The notes: a model not told the origin generated them from the sequence alone. A stretch of 64,000 nucleotides of DNA from Cyanobacterium sp. T60_A2020_053 (GCA_015272165.1 JACYMF010000088.1:1-64000); one strand, 5' to 3'. Shown: positions 34,246 to 42,877, counted from the stretch's first letter. Translations and numbers: made by a program.

Positions 34246-34795
34246 GATCTCTTGGTTGGTCATCATTACCAGAAGGAGTTAAAATAGCCCCATTCAGTTG
34301 AGAAGTCATCCCCTGAGAATTAGCGAAAGGTAAAGTTTGATGATTAATTAAAGCCTGTAAATTACCTTGAAAAATAGAAAGAGGTTGCTCACCAATAGTT
34401 GAACCCAGCGCCCTTCCCCCCTCATCTAAAAAGATAAAATGGGGAATACCATCCACCTCATAACGTAAAACTTCAGGAAGCCACTTAGTATTATCCACAT
34501 TAAGCATCACAAAATTAACCTCATTGCCATAAATTCCCTTCAGTTGTGCCAAATCCCCAGCCATTGCCTGACAACTGGTACACCAATTAGCATAAAATTC
34601 TACCAAACTAGGCTTACCGTTGACGAGCGCTATCTCTAACGGGGTAGAATTTTGAGCTTGAGCTTCCAGCGATTCCGAATTAGCTGTATTTTGTAAACTA
34701 AAAACTAACGTAACACTAAGGATAATTGCCACTAAAGCAATGACCACATTGCGCCACTTGTTAATATTTGAAGTATTAGGCATATTTGCAGACAT
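34238..34795 (-). CDS. txlA: Membrane-anchored thioredoxin-like protein (TxlA/HCF164 type)
   Basis: 185 residues. A single N-terminal membrane anchor (VVIALVAIILSVTLVFSL) puts the thioredoxin domain in the thylakoid lumen or periplasm. Active site YANWCTSCQAMAGDL (near residue 70), with WCTSC as in HCF164, and the cis-Pro in VDGIPHFIFLD. HCF164 homologues feed reducing power to cytochrome c/b6f assembly. The C-terminus ends DQPRDHG in a heptamer repeat, so the natural tail may have been altered. Divergent from the ferredoxin at 34847, with 51 bases between. Confidence 0.9.
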   Translation of the reverse strand: MSANMPNTSNINKWRNVVIALVAIILSVTLVFSLQNTANSESLEAQAQNSTPLEIALVNGKPSLVEFYANWCTSCQAMAGDLAQLKGIYGNEVNFVMLNVDNTKWLPEVLRYEVDGIPHFIFLDEGGRALGSTIGEQPLSIFQGNLQALINHQTLPFANSQGMTSQLNGAILTPSGNDDQPRDHG

Positions 34796-34846
34796 AGTGA
34801 TAACTTCTACGATAAAATTGCTGTTAACTCACATCGTACCCTAAAT

Positions 34847-35251
34847 ATGAAGAAAAGATTAACTCTCACCTTCCCCCGCACCGTAGTACAAATGCCCGTT
34901 ACCTACAGACTGGCAAAAGAATTTAACATCGCCGCCAACATCATACGAGCCCAAGTAACACCCAATCAAGTGGGAAAATTAGTCGTAGAATTGTCAGGGG
35001 ATATTGATCAATTAGAAGCCTCCATTGACTGGATGAAATCTCAAGACATTCAAGTCTCTCTCACCACTGCTGAAATCATTATTGATGAGGATACTTGTGT
35101 ACATTGTGGCTTATGCACAGGAGTTTGTCCCACAGAATCACTAACCCTAAATCCTACCACTTATAAATTACAGTTTCGTCAGCAAACCTGCATCGTTTGT
35201 GAACAGTGTATCCCCACTTGTCCCGTACAAGCTATCTCCACTAACTTATAA
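34847..35251 (+). CDS. NIL-domain 2[4Fe-4S] ferredoxin
   Basis: 134 residues. An N-terminal NIL domain of about 75 residues (QMPVTYRLAKEFNIAANIIR), as found in methionine-ABC proteins, is followed by a bacterial ferredoxin domain with two cluster motifs: CVHCGLCTGVCP (near 83) and CIVCEQCIPTCP (near 115). The eight cysteines are complete. The domain pairing suggests a sulfur-related redox protein (homologues take part in homocysteine synthesis in some archaea), but no function is proven for cyanobacteria. A strong terminator follows. Confidence 0.9.
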   Translation: MKKRLTLTFPRTVVQMPVTYRLAKEFNIAANIIRAQVTPNQVGKLVVELSGDIDQLEASIDWMKSQDIQVSLTTAEIIIDEDTCVHCGLCTGVCPTESLTLNPTTYKLQFRQQTCIVCEQCIPTCPVQAISTNL

Positions 35252-35310
35252 TAAGTTGTCGTACAAAATCTATTGTATATGGGTATGAGTAAGGGAGTTT
35301 ACAAGAGAAG

Positions 35311-35333
35311 ACAAGGGGATGTGCGCCCCTTGT
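35311..35333 (+). terminator. Rho-independent terminator behind the ferredoxin
   Basis: ACAAGGGG (35311-35318) pairs with CCCCTTGT (35326-35333) around ATGTGCG, then TGTCATATTATATTTTT. It lies 60 bases after the stop. Confidence 0.75.
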
Positions 35334-35471
35334 TGTCATATTATATTTTTGGTTCAATTTTTATTTATAATTCTTGGTTTGTTGCAACTTCTTAATAAAA
35401 AAGTATAGAATTTAACTGAAAGTTTTTTTATTTTGTGAATATCAAAACATCTAGCAATCATTTGATTTATT

Positions 35472-35714
35472 ATGAATACCCAAATCTATTCCAGTGCCTC
35501 ACCTTACCGTTATAGCTTCGATTTTATCAAAGACGAAATAAGAGCATTAGTAGAAAGAGGTATTATTAGTCGTCATCAACCTATTTACAGTGTTGCACAA
35601 TTTATTCCGGCTCGGGAATGGTTGGGAGTAGAAAAAAATCTCGAAGCGAGAGATTTTCTGTTACGAGATCGTATTTGTGATTTATTAGGGTCTGAACAAT
35701 GGGATAATGATTAA
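35472..35714 (+). CDS. DUF4327 protein
   Basis: 80 residues, soluble. The conserved core is FIKDEIRALVERGIISRHQP followed by REWLGVEKNLEARDFLLRDR. This is the small cyanobacterial family DUF4327, of unknown role. Length is usual for the family. Transcribed alone, convergent with the small gene at 35790-36011. Confidence 0.85.
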   Translation: MNTQIYSSASPYRYSFDFIKDEIRALVERGIISRHQPIYSVAQFIPAREWLGVEKNLEARDFLLRDRICDLLGSEQWDND

Positions 35715-35789
35715 ATAAAAATCAACTTAATTAAATTCGTAACCAATGCAAAACTTAATTTTGTTGGGTTTTGTCACCTTAACCAACTT

Positions 35790-36011
35790 CTAATGGTCAT
35801 TAATTTTAAACGAGATAATTTCTAATACTTTACCAATCATGGCTAAAGTCATTATATCTTCTCTAATTTTTCCTTCCACCTCTACGGATAAATTTTCATG
35901 GCGTAAATCCGCAGGAGGTTGATATAACTCATATACTTTTCCGTCGTCAGCGCCCAGTACCCATGTCCCTATGCCAATACTTTTGTACTGAATTTTTCCA
36001 CTAATTTTCAT
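35790..36011 (-). CDS. Small conserved protein, OB-like (DUF5818-like)
   Basis: 73 residues, all beta by pattern: MKISGKIQYKSIGIGTWVLG, then DGKVYELYQPPADL, then LSVEVEGKIREDIMTLAMIG. The spacing fits a small OB-type barrel as in DUF5818-like proteins. Function unknown. The upstream side faces the structured stretch at 36030-36178, which may hold its leader or a separate RNA. Confidence 0.6.
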   Translation of the reverse strand: MKISGKIQYKSIGIGTWVLGADDGKVYELYQPPADLRHENLSVEVEGKIREDIMTLAMIGKVLEIISFKINDH

Positions 36012-36029
36012 AATAAATATTTAAAACAC

Positions 36030-36178
36030 AAAATAACAGTAGCCCTAGATCGACTCGCTCAATCAATTCCTATTCTAGTTGAGACTACTTGAAGTTGCAC
36101 TATTGTTAGTAGTTCCCTTTCTTCCTGCATGACTACATTTTAGGAAATCAGAGCTTGAGTACCAGCTACTGTTATTTT
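36030..36178. ncRNA. Candidate structured RNA, rod-like
   Basis: AAAATAACAGTAGC (36030-36043) is perfectly complementary to GCTACTGTTATTTT (36165-36178). Inside, GCTC (36057) can pair with GAGC (36151), and TTCC (36067) with GGAA (36143), giving a rod of about 149 nt with internal loops. That is near the size and shape of 6S RNA, but no conserved 6S sequence was recognised and the strand is not known. It could equally be a decayed inverted-repeat element. Confidence 0.35.
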
Positions 36179-36837
36179 CTTGTTGAACCGTGAAAATGTA
36201 AGCTACCGTAAACAGTGTATTTAACCTCCTTTAATTGATTTGCTTTCTTATTCTGACTATTCCCTACCACTGGAGTTTGATTTCTTAGAGTTATACTGAC
36301 AAACAGTTTCTTGACTCTCTTTTATATCAGTTTAGGAAACTTGAAACAGAAAACAACTGCTTCGGTAATCGAAAGACGGATAAAACGTATCTTATTCAGC
36401 TAATTTACCTCCGTTTATTCAAAACATCGTTTAAATTTTGCTCATCTAACGGGGAAAGGTTTTCTTGATTTGTTTAGGTTGTATTTACTTTCCATATATA
36501 TATAATAGCTATTCTTTTTTGTAAAAGGGTAGCAAACTTTACAAATGTTAATATTTTACTTATGTTTTAAACTGAGTATTTTTACTCGATTAATTAGGGT
36601 TTGATAAAAAAGTATTTTGATGAGGATAGGTATCAGGCATCAGGTTAAAGAATGAAAAATCAAGGTTTTGAAGGGTTATATTTTTAACAAAAACACAAGT
36701 ATATTGTGAATAATTAGATTTGAAATGCTCAGTTTTTAAGTAAAAATTGCTAAAAATGTGCACTTTTTGTAAATATAGTGTGTCTAAACCTTTGATTTTA
36801 ATAGCTTTCTGATTTATTCAGCACACGCTAATTAGTT
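36179..36837. other. Gene-free gap with insertion-sequence-like end, copy C
   Basis: No ORF with coding character. 36200-36480 is unassigned. 36600-36660 has a GTATCAGGCATCAGG repeat. About 36700-36830, read on the minus strand, gives TGCTGAATAAATCAGAAAGC then AAAGTGCACATTTTTAGC, matching the order of blocks in the solitary ends at 24926 and 49940. Confidence 0.5.
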
Positions 36838-36945
36838 ATTAAAAGATTGTATCTTCGCAATTTCCCCACCGTGTAATGAATTATACGGAACCAATGGTAT
36901 CTCGTTCAATAAATTGAACTAAGATTATTTTTAAATAGCTGTTTT
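36838..36945 (+). repeat. Two-hairpin dispersed repeat, copy 2
   Basis: TATCTTCGCAATTTCC, then CCGTGTAATGAATTATACGG (36870-36889), then GTTCAATAAATTGAAC (about 36904-36919), then TAAGATTATTTTT. Both hairpins are intact apart from one base. Confidence 0.85.
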
Positions 36946-36959
36946 ACGGTGCAAAAATT

Positions 36960-37724
36960 CTAACTGTTGGAGAAATTTAATAAAAATTGCTTAAAAGTTT
37001 CTAGTAAATTAACCTGTTTTTCCACTAAGCAACAATGCCCACTATTATTAAAAATACTTAAAAAACTATTAGGAAAAATCTCTTTTAAACGATAACCTTC
37101 TTCTACGGAAGGTAATAAATTATCTTGAGCAGAAGCGATTATTAACACAGGTGCAGAAAATTTACTAATTTTATCTATATCTAATGAAAATTCATTTAAT
37201 AAATTAATACGATTAGCCACAGTTTGCGGTGCAATAGTTTGTAAAATATCAACAATAAAAAATCGCTGGGATAATTCAATTACATCTAAGTTAACTAAAA
37301 AAGGCAACAACAAATAAGTAGCGCCCGAATAAATTAATTGAGGCATAATTTTAGCTACATAACTACCGATATTTAACCAGTTACGACGATAGAAACTGGA
37401 AGCAGAGTTGATGAGAATAACTGTATCAAATAAATCAGGATATTCTGCTATTAATTTTAGGGCTAAACAACCACCAAATGATTCGGCTAAGAGATAAATC
37501 TTTTGATATTTTTCTCTTTTAATAGTTTGTTTAAAAATCTCAATAAATTGAGTAATTAAACTCTCCCAATCTTTAATAATTTCATTCCCTACATAAAAAG
37601 TGCGTATCTCGAAATATTCTTTTAGATTATCTTGATATTGCAAAAATGCTCCACTGCCATCCATGCCGGGTAGGTAAATCAATAAGTTGTCATGGTGAAG
37701 GGCGCTGTAGGAGAGAAATTTCAT
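36960..37724 (-). CDS. Alpha/beta hydrolase
   Basis: 254 residues. The nucleophile elbow is LLAESFGGCLALKL (Ser near residue 83), the oxyanion-hole segment LIYLPGMDGSGAFL, the acid in SAQDNLLPSVEEG and the His in NNSGHCCLVEKQ. Complete catalytic triad, so an active esterase, lipase or acyl-transferase; substrate unknown. It lies downstream of sqdX on the same strand, separated by a purine-rich repeat. Confidence 0.85.
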   Translation of the reverse strand: MKFLSYSALHHDNLLIYLPGMDGSGAFLQYQDNLKEYFEIRTFYVGNEIIKDWESLITQFIEIFKQTIKREKYQKIYLLAESFGGCLALKLIAEYPDLFDTVILINSASSFYRRNWLNIGSYVAKIMPQLIYSGATYLLLPFLVNLDVIELSQRFFIVDILQTIAPQTVANRINLLNEFSLDIDKISKFSAPVLIIASAQDNLLPSVEEGYRLKEIFPNSFLSIFNNSGHCCLVEKQVNLLETFKQFLLNFSNS

Positions 37725-37731
37725 GTTTTAG

Positions 37732-37815
37732 AAAAAAAGAGAGGCAGAGGAAGCCGGGGAGAAAGGGAAGCAGAGGAGAAAGGGAAGCCGGGGAGATAAT
37801 TAATTGTCCATTATT
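37732..37815. repeat. Purine-rich low-complexity repeat
   Basis: Runs of GGGAGAAAGGGAAGC and GGAAGCCGGGGAGA between 37738 and 37795, like those at 13470-13540, followed by an ATTGTCCATTATT unit. Confidence 0.6.
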
Positions 37816-37817
37816 CT

Positions 37818-38951
37818 CTAAGCGACAAAAGGTAAAGATTGAGGGGATACCACCCCTTGATAAAAGTTGCGTAATTGAGCGGTAGCAGCGCCCCAGCCCC
37901 ATTTTTCAGCCTCTAAACGAGCATTTTGTCTTAATTGTTCTCTTTCTTCTGTCATGGATAATAAATGTTGGGTAGCGTTAATCGCTCCACTGGCATCACT
38001 AGGATCAAACATATAACCATTAACGCCATCGGTGACAATATCAGGAATACCACCCCGGCGCGCGGCTATCACTGGGCAACCGGCTGCCATCGCTTCTAAC
38101 AATACTAAACCAAGGGTTTCGGTAGAAGAAGGGAAAATAAACGCATCGGCGGAGGCATAAGCCGCACCTAATTCTTCCCCGTGCAAATAGCCGACAAAAT
38201 TGGTATTTGTATCGGCGAACAGTTGTTCTAATTCGCTTCGGGCAGGTCCATTACCCACGATGGCGAGGCGCGCGCCGGGGATGCTTTCTAACACTGGTTT
38301 AATTTTATCAATTTCTTTTTCTGCTGATACTCGACCGACATATAATAATAGCGGATCATCTGGATTACCTTGAGATAATTTTTCACGCACGGCACGGGAA
38401 GCCAAACTGGGGTGAAATTTGTCGGTATCAACTCCTTTTTGCCATAAATCCACCCTTTCGATACCGTGATTTTCCAATTCATTCACCATAGCAGTGGAAG
38501 TGCAGAGGTTTAATGAAGCCTGATTGTGAGCGAGTTTTAGCAATTCCCAGATTAAACCTTCCAGCGCCCCTAAGTTGTAATGATGCAAATATTGAGGTAA
38601 ATGGGTATGGTAGGAAGCCACGAGGGGAATGTTTAATTTTTTGGCGTAATATATGCCTCCAACTCCCAACACAGCGGGGTTAACCACATGGATTAAGTCG
38701 GGTTTGAATCTTTGTAGGGCAAAACGAATGGAAGGGTTAGGAATGGCTAGTTTTAACTCTGGGTATAGGGGCAGGGGAATGCCTTTGATACCGTTAATTT
38801 TTGCGCCTTTATACTCTTTCATTCCGCCTTCAGGACAAAATATTAATACTTCGTCTCCTTGTTTTTGTAGTTGTTCTACTGTATGTTTCAATCGGGTGAC
38901 AATACCATCTACTTTGGGCAAAAATGTTTCGGTAAAAAGGGCAATACGCAT
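37818..38951 (-). CDS. sqdX: Sulfoquinovosyltransferase
   Basis: About 377 residues from the ATG at 38951 (MRIALFTETFLPKVDGI); an upstream in-frame ATG at 38984 would add eleven residues without homology to the family opening. GT4 fold: PKVDGIVTRLKHTVEQL and SYHTHLPQYLHHYNLGALEG in the first half, then LLYVGRVSAEKEIDKI and FPSSTETLGLVLLEAMAAGC with the E-x7-E motif. SqdX joins sulfoquinovose from UDP-sulfoquinovose to diacylglycerol, making the thylakoid lipid SQDG. sqdB is not adjacent here. mtnC is directly upstream on the same strand. Confidence 0.9.
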   Translation of the reverse strand: MRIALFTETFLPKVDGIVTRLKHTVEQLQKQGDEVLIFCPEGGMKEYKGAKINGIKGIPLPLYPELKLAIPNPSIRFALQRFKPDLIHVVNPAVLGVGGIYYAKKLNIPLVASYHTHLPQYLHHYNLGALEGLIWELLKLAHNQASLNLCTSTAMVNELENHGIERVDLWQKGVDTDKFHPSLASRAVREKLSQGNPDDPLLLYVGRVSAEKEIDKIKPVLESIPGARLAIVGNGPARSELEQLFADTNTNFVGYLHGEELGAAYASADAFIFPSSTETLGLVLLEAMAAGCPVIAARRGGIPDIVTDGVNGYMFDPSDASGAINATQHLLSMTEEREQLRQNARLEAEKWGWGAATAQLRNFYQGVVSPQSLPFVA

Positions 38952-38986
38952 AAAAAGTAATTTCTTCCTCGTGGGTAAATTCAACT

Positions 38987-39688
38987 TTAAACTATATCAC
39001 TGTTGCTGATTTTTAGGTCAATTTCGGTAAAACTTTTTACTATGGGGTGGTGATGGCTATTTTTAATTTGATTTTCTCTATCTACTAATATTGTCTTCAT
39101 GCCTATTTCTTGTGCTGAGTTTAATTCTGCTTCTATATCTGATAAAAATATGATGGAGGGCGCTGGAATAGCAATTTTTTCTATTATTTTTTGATAAGAT
39201 TGAGATTCTTTTTTATTCCCTATTTTTGTATCAAAAAAATCTCTAAAAAAATGTAAAATATTTCCGTAGTTAGTATGGGCAAAAAAGAGTTTTTGTGCAT
39301 AAACAGAGCCAGAAGAATACACATAAAGAGGGATGTTTTTTTGATGCCAATATAATAGTTTTTCGTAAGCATCTTCGTAAATATGAGCAGTAAAATCACC
39401 ATTGCTATAACCATTTTCCCAAATTAGACCTTGTAAATCTTTGAGGGGCGCTATTTTACGATCTTCGTTAATCCATTGTCTTAATGTGCTAATAATTAAT
39501 TCTATATTATTGGGGTTGATGTGAGCTTCTTCCGCTACTTGAATGATAATATTTTTTACTATTTTATTCTCAATATTTACTTTAATAAAATCTGCCATTT
39601 TTTCATAAGCATAGGGAAATAAGGTATCTTTAACAAAAGAAATAGAACTGGTTGTGCCTTCAATATCTGTAATTATTGCTTTAATCAT
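38987..39688 (-). CDS. mtnC: Enolase-phosphatase E1 (acireductone synthase)
   Basis: 233 residues, a HAD-superfamily enzyme of methionine salvage. It enolises and dephosphorylates diketo-5-methylthiopentyl 1-phosphate to acireductone. The opening is IKAIITDIEGTTSSISFVKD with the nucleophilic Asp, the SSGSVYAQKLFFAH segment holds motif II, and FLSDIEAELNSAQEIGM motif IV. Length is normal. No other mtn genes are beside it in the window. It ends 36 bases before the sqdX start and may be co-transcribed with it. Confidence 0.93.
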   Translation of the reverse strand: MIKAIITDIEGTTSSISFVKDTLFPYAYEKMADFIKVNIENKIVKNIIIQVAEEAHINPNNIELIISTLRQWINEDRKIAPLKDLQGLIWENGYSNGDFTAHIYEDAYEKLLYWHQKNIPLYVYSSGSVYAQKLFFAHTNYGNILHFFRDFFDTKIGNKKESQSYQKIIEKIAIPAPSIIFLSDIEAELNSAQEIGMKTILVDRENQIKNSHHHPIVKSFTEIDLKISNSDIV

Positions 39689-39806
39689 TTGTTTACGAAT
39701 AATTAATTGTAGTCTTATTTGTTTAAAGAAGTAAGTATAACAATCCTAAGAACCTGTTTGAAAAGTCTCGATGTAGAATATTCGGGGAGACAAAACAAGA
39801 AAAAAT

Positions 39807-39982
39807 AATGACAAAGCCATCATAGGATACATAACTTACCGATGTCCAGTGGGAATATTTAGAACCATTAATAATAATTCAAACCAGTAGAAGAAATCGG
39901 ACTTTACAGATGGGAAATGTACTAAACGTTATTTTTTAGTTTCTTGCCAATGGTATCAAGTGGAGGGCAATACCTCAGCTAT
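39807..39982 (+). pseudogene. IS5-family transposase N-terminal remnant
   Basis: Reads MTKPS-stop-DT-stop-LTDVQWEYLEPLI, then RRNRTLQMGNVLNVIF and NGIKWRAIPQLS, the well-known N-terminal order of IS5-type transposases (LTDxQWxxLEPLI, RxVLNAIFYLLRTGCxWRxLP). It has at least three in-frame stops and no C-terminal part. It ends at the stop codon of the convergent FAD monooxygenase. Confidence 0.85.
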
Positions 39983-41172
39983 CTTAAAATCTTAGTAATA
40001 TCATAATCATAAATCCAAGCTGTTTTCAGATTAATTAAACTAGGATTAATCTTACTAACAGTGTTTAATGCTAAATTACGAGCCATCGCTTTTAAGCCCG
40101 AAGCGTGAAATATCTCAGCATTTTTTCTCGAAGTTTGTTGAACTTTTGTTGCTCTTTCTTGTCTTAATTGTTGATATTTACAAAACGCAATTTCTATATT
40201 TTTTTCCTCACTGATAAAATGAGCTAAACAGTAAGCATCTTCTATAGCCATTCCAGCGCCCTGCGCCTGAAACGGTAACATCGGATGAGAAGCGTCACCC
40301 AATAGAGTTATTTTACCTTTTGACCAAAATGGCAACGGTTGATGGGTAAATAAACCCCATTTGTAGCATTTTTCGGAAGTATTGAGCAAATCCGTCAGAA
40401 TGTCATCTAATAAAGCCGATTTATTGCCAAAACGGGCGATTATCTCCTGCTTATCAGCTTCCAGCGCCCATCCCTCCTCTTGCCATCTTTCCTCTTTCAC
40501 CACCAACACCAAATTTAACCAACATTGCCCCAACTGCTGATTATCATTAGGATATGCCACCACATGATGATTTTCTCCCATCCATACCGTAGCTTTGCCC
40601 CATAAAGAGCGATATTTCTCGGTAAATGGCAAAATTGACCTAAATGCAAAATAACCAGCATAGATGGGCTTATAATCAGGGAATAGAGACATTCTTAGGG
40701 TGGAGTGCGCTCCATCCGCACCGATGAGAGCCTGAGCCGGATATTTTTCAGGATTATTAGCAAGAGAAAAAGATAAATTTTCTCCCTTTTGCTCATATTC
40801 TGCTAATTTTTGGGAGAAATGAATACGACTTTTATCTTCAATGGAATTAAACAATAACTCATGTAAATCAGCGCGGCGACATTGATAATAAGGAGTATCT
40901 TGATTTAACTGCCAAGATGCGATATTGTTATCCCCAGAAAAAGAACGTAATTGAAATCCAAAACAACGGTGAGATATAGCTTTTAACTGTTTTTCTAAAT
41001 CCAACTGTTGCAAAACTCTGACCACATTAGGGCTAACCTGTATCCCATAACCCAGCGCTTCAAAAGAATTAGCTTGTTCATAAATTTGAAAACCAATTCC
41101 TTTTGATTGTAAGGCGCGCGCCAAAGTCAAACCGGCAATTCCTGCCCCGATAATAATAATTTCCTTAGTCAT
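39979..41172 (-). CDS. FAD-dependent monooxygenase
   Basis: 397 residues, PHBH fold. FAD dinucleotide motif IIIGAGIAGLTLARAL at the start, the DG motif LIGADGAHSTLRMS (near residue 148) and the second FAD motif ITLLGDASHPMLPFQAQGAG (near 285). Closest in type to salicylate or 3-hydroxybenzoate hydroxylases and zeaxanthin-epoxidase-like enzymes; substrate unknown. The end abuts the IS5 remnant (39807-39982), overlapping by a few bases, so the last residues could have been changed by the insertion. Confidence 0.85.
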   Translation of the reverse strand: MTKEIIIIGAGIAGLTLARALQSKGIGFQIYEQANSFEALGYGIQVSPNVVRVLQQLDLEKQLKAISHRCFGFQLRSFSGDNNIASWQLNQDTPYYQCRRADLHELLFNSIEDKSRIHFSQKLAEYEQKGENLSFSLANNPEKYPAQALIGADGAHSTLRMSLFPDYKPIYAGYFAFRSILPFTEKYRSLWGKATVWMGENHHVVAYPNDNQQLGQCWLNLVLVVKEERWQEEGWALEADKQEIIARFGNKSALLDDILTDLLNTSEKCYKWGLFTHQPLPFWSKGKITLLGDASHPMLPFQAQGAGMAIEDAYCLAHFISEEKNIEIAFCKYQQLRQERATKVQQTSRKNAEIFHASGLKAMARNLALNTVSKINPSLINLKTAWIYDYDITKILR

Positions 41173-41243
41173 AAATATTGTAAAATCGCAATATTTCCAT
41201 GTTAGTCAATTATTAGAAAAGATTACTCCCCTCTCCTGTGGGA

Positions 41244-41460
41244 GCAGGGCGTTTTCATTCTCAAAAATGTTAGTTTCTCAAACTAGCCAATAATCTGAAA
41301 TTCAGAGGTTTTTAACTACTAATAAATCAATTAATAGTAAAAAATCCTCCTGTCTCCCTGAATCTCCCCCCTTTTTAAGGGGGGTTGGGGGGGATCATCC
41401 TTATATTGTCTTCTTGTCAAAAACAAATCAATTTTGATCCTGACTTTGAAAACACCCTGC
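41244..41460 (+). mobile_element. MITE copy 3, with nested insertion
   Basis: Same ends as copies 1 and 2, with 7-bp target duplication TGTGGGA (41237-41243 and 41461-41467). It is 217 bp long because about 45 bp (AATCTCCCCCCTTTTTAAGG onward, to about 41407) replace a few bases of the middle. It sits in a CCTCTCCTGTGGGAGAGG hairpin repeat. The gap 41173-41554 holds only this element and its target repeat. Confidence 0.9.
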
Positions 41461-41554
41461 TGTGGGAGAGGGGGTGGGGGTGAGGGCAATGCCTATAGCC
41501 ATAGCGCTATACTGACAATAAATAACGCAATGATAAAAAACTCAGAATATCCCC

Positions 41555-42376
41555 ATGGAATGGCAAGAAAAAAACGGTAACTGGTTGTTAATCCCCACCC
41601 AACCAATAGGAATCATCCACTTTTTAGGCGGTGCATTTGTTGCTACAGCGCCCCAACTCACCTATCGATGGTTACTGGAAAAACTCGCATCTCAGGGTTA
41701 TGTTATTATTGCCACTCCATTTATTAATACCTTAGATCATAAATCTATTGCCCTGAGTGTATTAAACAAATTTGAAAATATCATGCAAACCTTAGGGGGA
41801 AACACTGGCATAGATGTCAATTACTTACCAATCTATGGTATCGGTCATAGTATGGGATGTAAACTTCACCTACTTATTAATAGCCTATTTGGACTAGAAC
41901 GAGCCGGAAATATTTTGATTTCTTTTAATAACTATCCCCTACAAAAAGCAATTCCTTTCATGGATCAAATTTTGCCATCATTAACGAATAATTTAAAAAA
42001 TAATTGGCAAATCGATCCTAACTTACAATTTGAATTTACCCCTTCTCCCGAAGAAACCACCACCCTAGTTAAAGAAAATTATTCAACTCGGCGCAATTTG
42101 CTAGTTAAATTTGATAACGATAACATTGACCAAACTTTGATATTAGAACCAATATTACAACAACTTTCTCCCAATTTAACTACCATATTAAAGCTAAAGG
42201 GAAATCATCTTACCCCTTTAGGTCAAGATATAGATTGGCAAGTAGGGGAAGTTTTTACTCCCTTCGATGCAGTCGGGCAATGGGTAAAACAAAATTTATC
42301 GAAAGATTTATATACTTTAGAAAAGGAAATTTCTCGTTGGTTAAATCCGGTTGCTTCGTTTAACACTTACTCTTGA
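41555..42376 (+). CDS. DUF1350 alpha/beta-hydrolase-like protein
   Basis: 273 residues. The DUF1350 opening WLLIPTQPIGIIHFLGGAFV is followed by TYRWLLEKLASQGYVIIATP and by IYGIGHSMGCKLHLLI, whose GHSMG resembles a hydrolase nucleophile elbow. The family is found in cyanobacteria and plastids; function unknown. Length is typical. Confidence 0.88.
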   Translation: MEWQEKNGNWLLIPTQPIGIIHFLGGAFVATAPQLTYRWLLEKLASQGYVIIATPFINTLDHKSIALSVLNKFENIMQTLGGNTGIDVNYLPIYGIGHSMGCKLHLLINSLFGLERAGNILISFNNYPLQKAIPFMDQILPSLTNNLKNNWQIDPNLQFEFTPSPEETTTLVKENYSTRRNLLVKFDNDNIDQTLILEPILQQLSPNLTTILKLKGNHLTPLGQDIDWQVGEVFTPFDAVGQWVKQNLSKDLYTLEKEISRWLNPVASFNTYS

Positions 42377-42438
42377 TTTACGAAAAATAATATTTTGTTA
42401 CAGTGTATTGAACTAAAACCCTAGAATATGATAATAAC

Positions 42439-42456
42439 AAGGGGTTTAAACCCCTT
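42439..42456. repeat. Palindrome repeat
   Basis: AAGGGGTTTAAACCCCTT, a perfect 18-bp palindrome between DUF1350 and hicB. A one-base variant is at 16465-16482. The flanks (GATAATAACA before, TTACCTACAAATAATTAATT after) are also shared. Confidence 0.7.
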
Positions 42457-42496
42457 ACCTACAAATAATTAATTTCCTACGAAAACTTATTATTTT

Positions 42497-42694
42497 ATGA
42501 AATACAAATACACAGCAAAATATACCAAAATTCCGTCAGGATATATGGCACAAATTATGGAATGGCAAGAAGTCATCACGGAGGGCAAAAGTCTTACTGA
42601 ATGTCGTTTTTTACTTGAAGATGCCTTGAAGGAAATGATTTTAGCTTATCAACAACTAGGGAAACCCATTCCTTTAAGTGACACAGTATTTTAG
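42497..42694 (+). CDS. Orphan HicB-like protein
   Basis: 65 residues with the HicB pattern: KYTAKYTKIPSGYMAQIMEW, then GKSLTECRFLLEDALKEMIL. No HicA gene lies on either side (42377-42496 and 42695-42960 lack one). It may be the remains of a pair, an anti-addiction copy or a regulator. It has a normal length for the antitoxin core. Confidence 0.7.
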   Translation: MKYKYTAKYTKIPSGYMAQIMEWQEVITEGKSLTECRFLLEDALKEMILAYQQLGKPIPLSDTVF

Positions 42695-42734
42695 GCTTCT
42701 AGCCCGATTTTTGGAGAAGTCTAATCAATAATAT

Positions 42735-42847
42735 TAAGTAATTTTCCCACCGTGTAATGAATTACACGGCTAACGAGTTATCGTTCAATAAATTGAACTA
42801 AGATTATTTTTAATTGATTTATCTGTGATTAAACGAACTTGATATAA
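42735..42847 (+). repeat. Two-hairpin dispersed repeat, copy 3
   Basis: CCGTGTAATGAATTACACGG (42750-42769) and GTTCAATAAATTGAAC (42783-42798), then TAAGATTATTTTTAATTG and the end GTGATTAAACGAACTTGATA. Preceded by a decayed left part. Confidence 0.85.
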
Positions 42848-42877
42848 AGTATTAGCTTTTAAATGCCATGACTCATT

